From contig CAKUTX010000002.1 of the NCBI GenBank assembly GCA_934692485.1, positions 186,001 to 250,000 of the forward strand: DNA of 64,000 nt. Direction: 5' to 3'. Positions within the stretch are counted from its first letter, which is position 1. Each line of letters opens with the position of its first letter. A program made the position numbers and the translations under genes. This document shows positions 59,571 through 64,000 of this stretch, in pieces. This stretch comes from an uncultured Candidatus Melainabacteria bacterium. Its GTDB lineage: Bacteria; Cyanobacteriota; Vampirovibrionia; Gastranaerophilales; Gastranaerophilaceae. The notes below the pieces were generated by a model. That model was not told the DNA's origin, made no database searches, and saw only the letters and a list, made by a program, of their open reading frames with translations.

Positions 59571-60611
59571 TTGAAAATAAGTATAATAATCCCTGTTTAC
59601 AACGTAGAAAAATATTTACGACAATGCTTGGATAGTGTTATAAACCAGACGTATAAAGATTTGGAAATTATTTGTGTAAACGATGCATCAACAGATAGTT
59701 CTCTTTCAATATTAGAAGAATATGCGCAAAAAGACAATCGAATAATTATTGTGAATAACCCTGTAAATTCCAAACTGGGCCCTACCAGAAATAATGGTAT
59801 GAAATATGCGACTGGCGAATATGTTCATTTTTTGGATTCTGATGATTGGATGGAACTTAATGCGTACGAAAAGTTGGTAAAAAATATTGAAAAATTTAAT
59901 AATCCAGATGTTTTGCATTTTGAGTATAAAATTGTTTCAGAAATTGATATGTCCGAAAGTTTTAGAGTCCTTCCAAAAAATGCAGATGATGTGTACGGCA
60001 AAGTTTTTAATATTGAAAAAGATTTAGAAATGAGTAATCTTTGGGACAGACATGCTTGGAATAAATTGTATAAAAAGAGTTTTATCTCTGAAAAAAATCT
60101 GATATTTAATAATTATCCTTGTTATGAGGATATAGAATTTGCATTTGAGGTATTAATAAAAGCAAAAAGTATTTGTTTTATAAATGATATTTTATTAAAT
60201 TATAGATACAATAATCCAAATTCTTTAGTCGGAAGATTTTATCTTTATAATGAATATGCGTATAAATCATTGCAATCCGCTTTCTCATTATCCTCTGATT
60301 TAAGAAGTGATGTAAGGAAAAAACTTTTGACATTGGAATTAATGAATACTTGGTATATCTATTATGGTGGTTATCTTCAAAAGAAAATTGATTATTTAGA
60401 AATGCGTAAATGGTTACAAAAACTAGATTATAGTGTTTTGGATAATGTTGAGAGAAAAAGTGGTATTTTTTCAATTGCAACAGACATAATAAAATATCCG
60501 GAACCTATTTTTAAAATTAAAAAGGGAATAACAAAAATTATAAAAAAAATATTTCCGAACTTTTTTAATTTAGTGATGAGGATAAAGAAATTTGTTTTGA
60601 GGCGCAAATGA
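59571..60611 (+). CDS. Family-2 glycosyltransferase
   Basis: The TTG start at 59571 has GGAGG 7 bases upstream. The product is 346 residues. The first third matches the preceding gene's product except for Asp to Asn in MEL(D/N)AYE. Beyond that it diverges sharply (YKIVSEIDMSESFRVL, NLWDRHAWNKLYKKSF). The boundary of high identity falls right after the donor-binding part, as expected if donor specificity is shared and acceptor specificity differs. It overlaps the last gene of the run by 4 bases (ATGA). Confidence 0.92.
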   Translation: MKISIIIPVYNVEKYLRQCLDSVINQTYKDLEIICVNDASTDSSLSILEEYAQKDNRIIIVNNPVNSKLGPTRNNGMKYATGEYVHFLDSDDWMELNAYEKLVKNIEKFNNPDVLHFEYKIVSEIDMSESFRVLPKNADDVYGKVFNIEKDLEMSNLWDRHAWNKLYKKSFISEKNLIFNNYPCYEDIEFAFEVLIKAKSICFINDILLNYRYNNPNSLVGRFYLYNEYAYKSLQSAFSLSSDLRSDVRKKLLTLELMNTWYIYYGGYLQKKIDYLEMRKWLQKLDYSVLDNVERKSGIFSIATDIIKYPEPIFKIKKGITKIIKKIFPNFFNLVMRIKKFVLRRK

Positions 60612-61579
60612 TTAAGACAAGTATAATAATTCCAGTTTATAATGCAGGCAAGTATTTAGAAAAAAGTTTGAATAGCATTATTAAGCAATCAATAAAAGAT
60701 ATTGAAATAATTTGCGTAGATGACGGGTCTACAGATAAAAGTTTGCAAATATTGAATGATTTTGCACAAAGAGATAGTCGTATAAAAATTTATTGCCAAC
60801 CTCATGTCGGGGGGGGGGGTGGTAGCGCACGAAACTTAGGTATGTCAAAGGCTTGTGGCGAAACTCTTTTGTTTCTCGATGCAGATGATGAATTTGATGA
60901 AAATTTGGTGAAAGAGTTATATGAAAAATTAGAAAAAGAAGATGCAGATATAGCGTTTTGTAATTTTCAGATGGAAAATAAAAATTCAGATATTTATTAT
61001 TTTGATTATTCTGATTTTATAAAAAATCCTATAGTTAATCGTTTTAATTATCAAAACAATTTATTTTCGGTTGCGGCTCCTTTTGTTTGGAACAAAATGT
61101 TTCGAAAAAGTTTTATCGATAAATACAATTTGCAATTTATGAACACTTGCCATTCAAATGATATTGCTTTTGTTTTCTTGGCTATGGCTCATGCTCAAAA
61201 AATTGTATTTGTAAATTCTTTTTTGATAAATTATATAAAGCATGAAAACTCTACGTCAAGCGGTAGAACCGGTGATAATTTTTGTGACGTTGTTGTGTAT
61301 AAATATATAATAAGTGAACTTAAACAAGCAAATTTATTCAATGTTTTAGAAAAAGCTTTGTCTAAAATTATGTTGAAAAGTTATAACGATGCATTGTTTG
61401 CAATGTGCAGAAGAACAAAAGAAGATTACATAAAAACCGTCAAAAAAATGAAAGAATTATTGCCTTTTAAAGCTATATTTTTTAATATAAACAAATCAAT
61501 TGGACGAAGATACACTTTAATAAAATTTCTCCCTGAAACAATCTCTTATTACTATTTTCATTTAAAAAAGAAGTTTTAA
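60608..61579 (+). CDS. Family-2 glycosyltransferase with poly-G tract (in frame)
   Basis: This 323-residue GT2 enzyme has SIIIPVYNAGKYLEKSLNSI, EIICVDDGSTDKSLQIL and LLFLDADDEFDENL. Between the two motifs an 11-G run (60809-60819) encodes four of the five glycines of HVGGGGGSARNLGM, where relatives usually have a short GVSxARN-type loop. With 11 G the frame is open and the enzyme is complete. Loss or gain of one G would cut it at about residue 70. It has the same fold as the other four enzymes, but its C-terminal half differs from all of them. It is the last gene of the run; murC follows after 115 bases. Confidence 0.92.
   Translation: MIKTSIIIPVYNAGKYLEKSLNSIIKQSIKDIEIICVDDGSTDKSLQILNDFAQRDSRIKIYCQPHVGGGGGSARNLGMSKACGETLLFLDADDEFDENLVKELYEKLEKEDADIAFCNFQMENKNSDIYYFDYSDFIKNPIVNRFNYQNNLFSVAAPFVWNKMFRKSFIDKYNLQFMNTCHSNDIAFVFLAMAHAQKIVFVNSFLINYIKHENSTSSGRTGDNFCDVVVYKYIISELKQANLFNVLEKALSKIMLKSYNDALFAMCRRTKEDYIKTVKKMKELLPFKAIFFNINKSIGRRYTLIKFLPETISYYYFHLKKKF
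60809..60819 (+). repeat. Poly-G tract of 11 in a glycosyltransferase
   Basis: Eleven consecutive G in AT-rich DNA, inside codons 68-71 of the GT2 gene. In this copy it keeps the frame open. The second long poly-G run of this window is at 22302-22311 in the pseudopilin gene. Confidence 0.8.
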
Positions 61580-61694
61580 AATATATAAAAATTTTGAAAA
61601 ATTTTCTCTTTACAAATAGTAAAATTCAAGCACTGTCAGAATTTATGTATTATAATAATAATTGTAGATTTGTATATAAATAAGGGATAGAACT

Positions 61695-63074
61695 TTGAAT
61701 AATAAAAAATACTATTTTATCGCAATTGGCGGTGTCGGAATGAGCGGACTTGCAAAATACTTGTTGGAAAACGGGTGTGACGTTTCAGGTTCGGATATTG
61801 TAGATAGCAAATATATTGATAAATTGAGAACTTTAGGCGCGAAAGTTTACATTGGACAAAAAAAAGAAAATGTTCCGTCTGATGCTATTGTTGTTGCGAG
61901 TACGGCAATTAGAGAAACTAATCCTGAGATGATTAGAGCAAAAGAATTAGGATTAAAAATCTATCACAGATCAGATATTCTTGCTGAAATATCAAGATGG
62001 GGTAAATTTTTCATCGGATATTCAGGAACACATGGGAAAACAACGACCAGCGGACTTTCTTCTTACGTATTGGAAAAGGCTGGGTTGAAACCATCTTATG
62101 TGGTAGGAGGAATTATTCCAGAAATAGGCAATAATGCACATTCTCAAGATGGAAAATTCTTCTGCGCGGAATTGGATGAAAGCGATGGTACTATTGTTAA
62201 ATACACTCCGAATATTTGCGTAGTTAATAATTTGGAACCAGATCACTTGGATTTTTATAAAGAGGGGTTGAAATCGATATTGGAAACTTTCGAAAAATTT
62301 ATTTCTAATATGGATGAAAAATCTGTTGTTTTAGTAAATAAAGACTGCGAAGCAACGATGTCATTGCATAGTCATAAAACATTGACGTTTGGCTTGTCAG
62401 ATGCTGATTATACTGCTAAAAATATTGAATTTAAACCTGATTGTACAACATTTGATGTTTATTACAAAGGCGAATTTTTGACAGATTTGAAAATTATATT
62501 AAGAGGTAAACACAATGTTTACAACGCGTTGTCTGTTCTTGCAAGTTTGCATCAGGCAGGTGTCGATATTGCTCTTGTTAAACCTCATTTCGCTACATTT
62601 TCTGGAATGGGTAGACGTTTCCAAAAAGTCGGAGAATTTGATGGTGTAACAGTTTATGATGATTATGCGCACCATCCGACAGAAGTTAAAGCTACTTTAT
62701 CGTCGGCTGAAGGAATGAGTGGCAAACGTGTTATTGCTGTTTTTCAGCCACACAGGTTTACCCGTCTGAAAAACTTGTGGAATGAGTTCTTAGAAGCGTT
62801 TTCACATGTTGATAAAGTTGTAATAACGGACGTTTATGCAGCTTCGGAAGATGCTATTGAAGGCATTAATTCAGAAAAGTTTGCAAAAGAGTTGTCTGAA
62901 CACATATCTATTCCTTGTGAATATATTGGTGGTTCTATTGCAGATGTTGCTAAAAAACTTTATCCCGAATTAAAAAAAGATGATGTTGTAATTGGGCTTG
63001 GTGCAGGAACAATTACAAATTTGTCAAAAGAATTGCTAAATGCCAGAAAAGAGGCAGTCGGTGCTTCAAACTGA
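61695..63074 (+). CDS. murC: UDP-N-acetylmuramate--L-alanine ligase
   Basis: This enzyme adds L-Ala to UDP-MurNAc in cytoplasmic peptidoglycan synthesis. The 459-residue protein has the N-terminal FIAIGGVGMSGLAKYLLENG (UDP binding), YSGTHGKTTTSGL (ATP loop), AELDESDGTIV, NLEPDHLDFY and VYDDYAHHPTEVKATL. The TTG start at 61695 follows AAGGGATAGAAC. A TATAAT lies about 45 bases upstream. It overlaps murB, giving the murC-murB-ddl order known from cyanobacteria and other bacteria. Confidence 0.97.
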   Translation: MNNKKYYFIAIGGVGMSGLAKYLLENGCDVSGSDIVDSKYIDKLRTLGAKVYIGQKKENVPSDAIVVASTAIRETNPEMIRAKELGLKIYHRSDILAEISRWGKFFIGYSGTHGKTTTSGLSSYVLEKAGLKPSYVVGGIIPEIGNNAHSQDGKFFCAELDESDGTIVKYTPNICVVNNLEPDHLDFYKEGLKSILETFEKFISNMDEKSVVLVNKDCEATMSLHSHKTLTFGLSDADYTAKNIEFKPDCTTFDVYYKGEFLTDLKIILRGKHNVYNALSVLASLHQAGVDIALVKPHFATFSGMGRRFQKVGEFDGVTVYDDYAHHPTEVKATLSSAEGMSGKRVIAVFQPHRFTRLKNLWNEFLEAFSHVDKVVITDVYAASEDAIEGINSEKFAKELSEHISIPCEYIGGSIADVAKKLYPELKKDDVVIGLGAGTITNLSKELLNARKEAVGASN

Positions 63075-63954
63075 TTTTGAAATAAAAAAACATACATCTC
63101 TTAAAATTGGCGGAAAAATTGCAAGATTTTATTCGCCGGCTTCGGTTGAAGAATTTATACAAATAGTTGAAAAAGAGCCAAACGCTTTTGTTGTAGGGAA
63201 TTTGTCTAACATATTAGTATCTTCCGATGGATACAATGGAGCAGTAATTTCAACGAAAGGACTTTCTGATATAAAAATAGAGGGTACAAGAGTTGTTGCT
63301 GGCGCCGGTGTAAGAGGTACAAAACTATCAAAACTCGCTTGTGAAAAAGGATTGAGTGGCTTAGAATTTATGATAGCTTTCCCAGGGTCAATCGGCGGAG
63401 AAGTTTTCATGAATGCTGGCGCTCATGGACAAGATGTAGCGTCTGTTTTCAAATCTGCAAAGATTTATTCCAAAAAAGAAGGGCTTATTACCTTAACAAA
63501 AGAGCAAATGGAATTTTCTTATCGTTCTTCAATATGTCAGCAAAAAGATTATTTTGTGCTTGAGGCGGAGTTTGAATTATTCCCTAAAAATAGTGATGAT
63601 ATTCAAGCAAAAATGGATGAAAATTTATTATTCAGAAAAGATAAACAGCCTGCTTTGACGTTGCCTAATTGTGGTAGTACTTTTAGAAATCCTGAAGGTA
63701 ATTCTGCAGGGAAATTGTTGGATGAAGTGGGCGCTAAAGGGTTGAAGATAGGCGGAATGAAGGTTTGGGAAAATCATGCCAATTTTATAATCAACGATGA
63801 TAACGCAACTTCTTTGGATGCTTTGCATTTAATGTATGAGATGTATAGAAAAGTAAAAGAAAAGTTTAATATAGAATTAAGGCCTGAAGTTAGATATTTG
63901 GGCGGAAATAATGAAGATGAGGTTGAAATATGCAAAATATTGTATCAAAAGTAG
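63061..63954 (+). CDS. murB: UDP-N-acetylenolpyruvoylglucosamine reductase
   Basis: This FAD enzyme makes UDP-MurNAc. I prefer the GTG at 63061 (GAGG 6 bases upstream, 297 residues) over the ATG at 63040 inside murC. HTSLKIGGKIARFY, VVGNLSNILVSSDGYNG, EFMIAFPGSIGGEVFMNAGA and FRNPEGNSAGKLLDEVGAKG are diagnostic, with the catalytic Ser in GSTFRNP and Glu near the C-terminus (LRPEVRYLG). It overlaps murC by 14 bases and ddl by 25. Confidence 0.95.
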   Translation: MLQTDFEIKKHTSLKIGGKIARFYSPASVEEFIQIVEKEPNAFVVGNLSNILVSSDGYNGAVISTKGLSDIKIEGTRVVAGAGVRGTKLSKLACEKGLSGLEFMIAFPGSIGGEVFMNAGAHGQDVASVFKSAKIYSKKEGLITLTKEQMEFSYRSSICQQKDYFVLEAEFELFPKNSDDIQAKMDENLLFRKDKQPALTLPNCGSTFRNPEGNSAGKLLDEVGAKGLKIGGMKVWENHANFIINDDNATSLDALHLMYEMYRKVKEKFNIELRPEVRYLGGNNEDEVEICKILYQK

Positions 63955-64000
63955 ATAAAAATGCAAAAATAGCTGTTCTTTGCGGCGGAATGTCGTCAGA
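63930..64000 (+). CDS. ddl: D-alanine--D-alanine ligase, N-terminal part
   Basis: The frame opens at ATG 63930 with GAGG 7 bases upstream and reads to the window end. KIAVLCGGMSSE is the characteristic Ddl start. Position behind murC and murB supports it. Only about 23 residues are inside the window. Confidence 0.8.
   Translation, partial: MQNIVSKVDKNAKIAVLCGGMSS

Overview
The window is AT-rich (roughly one third G+C by eye) and densely packed with genes on both strands. The gene set points to a diderm relative of the Cyanobacteria, most likely a gut Gastranaerophilales (Melainabacteria/Vampirovibrionia). The signs are lipid A and Kdo genes (lpxI, lpxB, waaA, an LptD-like protein, a heptose-type kinase), a DUF4330 plus IctB/O-antigen-ligase pair of the cyanobacterial kind, a pseudopilin with the N-terminus AFTLAEVLITLGIIGVVAAL, and several large, poorly conserved membrane proteins. 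No photosynthesis gene is present. The lineage call rests on recollection of protein families, not on a search.

Layout. 1-2.2 kb: end of a peptide/nickel-type ABC importer operon. 2.2-8 kb: MgtC, a 1110-residue repeat protein, and a response regulator/histidine kinase pair. 8-22 kb: housekeeping genes (rmuC, pyrF, comEC, ispG), a GHL10-type secreted protein, heptose-kinase-like hldE, DUF4330, O-antigen ligase and a DegT aminotransferase. 22-24.1 kb: a pseudopilin gene interrupted by a poly-G tract, two small unknown genes, and a strong orphan promoter/terminator pair that may define a small RNA. 24-34 kb: rsmG, an ATPase/TPR protein, then an envelope cluster (LytM peptidase, LptD-like, class II aldolase, lpxI, lpxB). 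34-42 kb: dgt, rfbA, glyA, wecA, a ROK glucokinase and lineage-specific membrane proteins. 42.2-46.2 kb: an accessory pocket next to tRNA-Leu(CAA). It is flanked by a 41-bp perfect direct repeat and holds two tandem ~228-bp repeats, a truncated panE, and two unknown genes. 46-54 kb: secreted proteins, waaA, surE, sdaAB-sdaAA, lspA. 54-64 kb: leuS, five consecutive family-2 glycosyltransferases (one with a poly-G tract, two sharing a nearly identical 5' third), and the start of murC-murB-ddl.

Functional theme: cell-envelope construction (undecaprenyl-P-GlcNAc start, nucleotide sugar, glycosyltransferases, O-antigen ligase, lipid A/Kdo, peptidoglycan). The most interesting pattern is the pair of long poly-G tracts in this AT-rich DNA, one in a pilin-type gene (currently out of frame) and one in a glycosyltransferase (currently in frame). 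They look like contingency switches for surface structures. A recurring 10-bp-periodic intergenic motif resembling the cyanobacterial RpaB box (HLR1) is a second candidate system.
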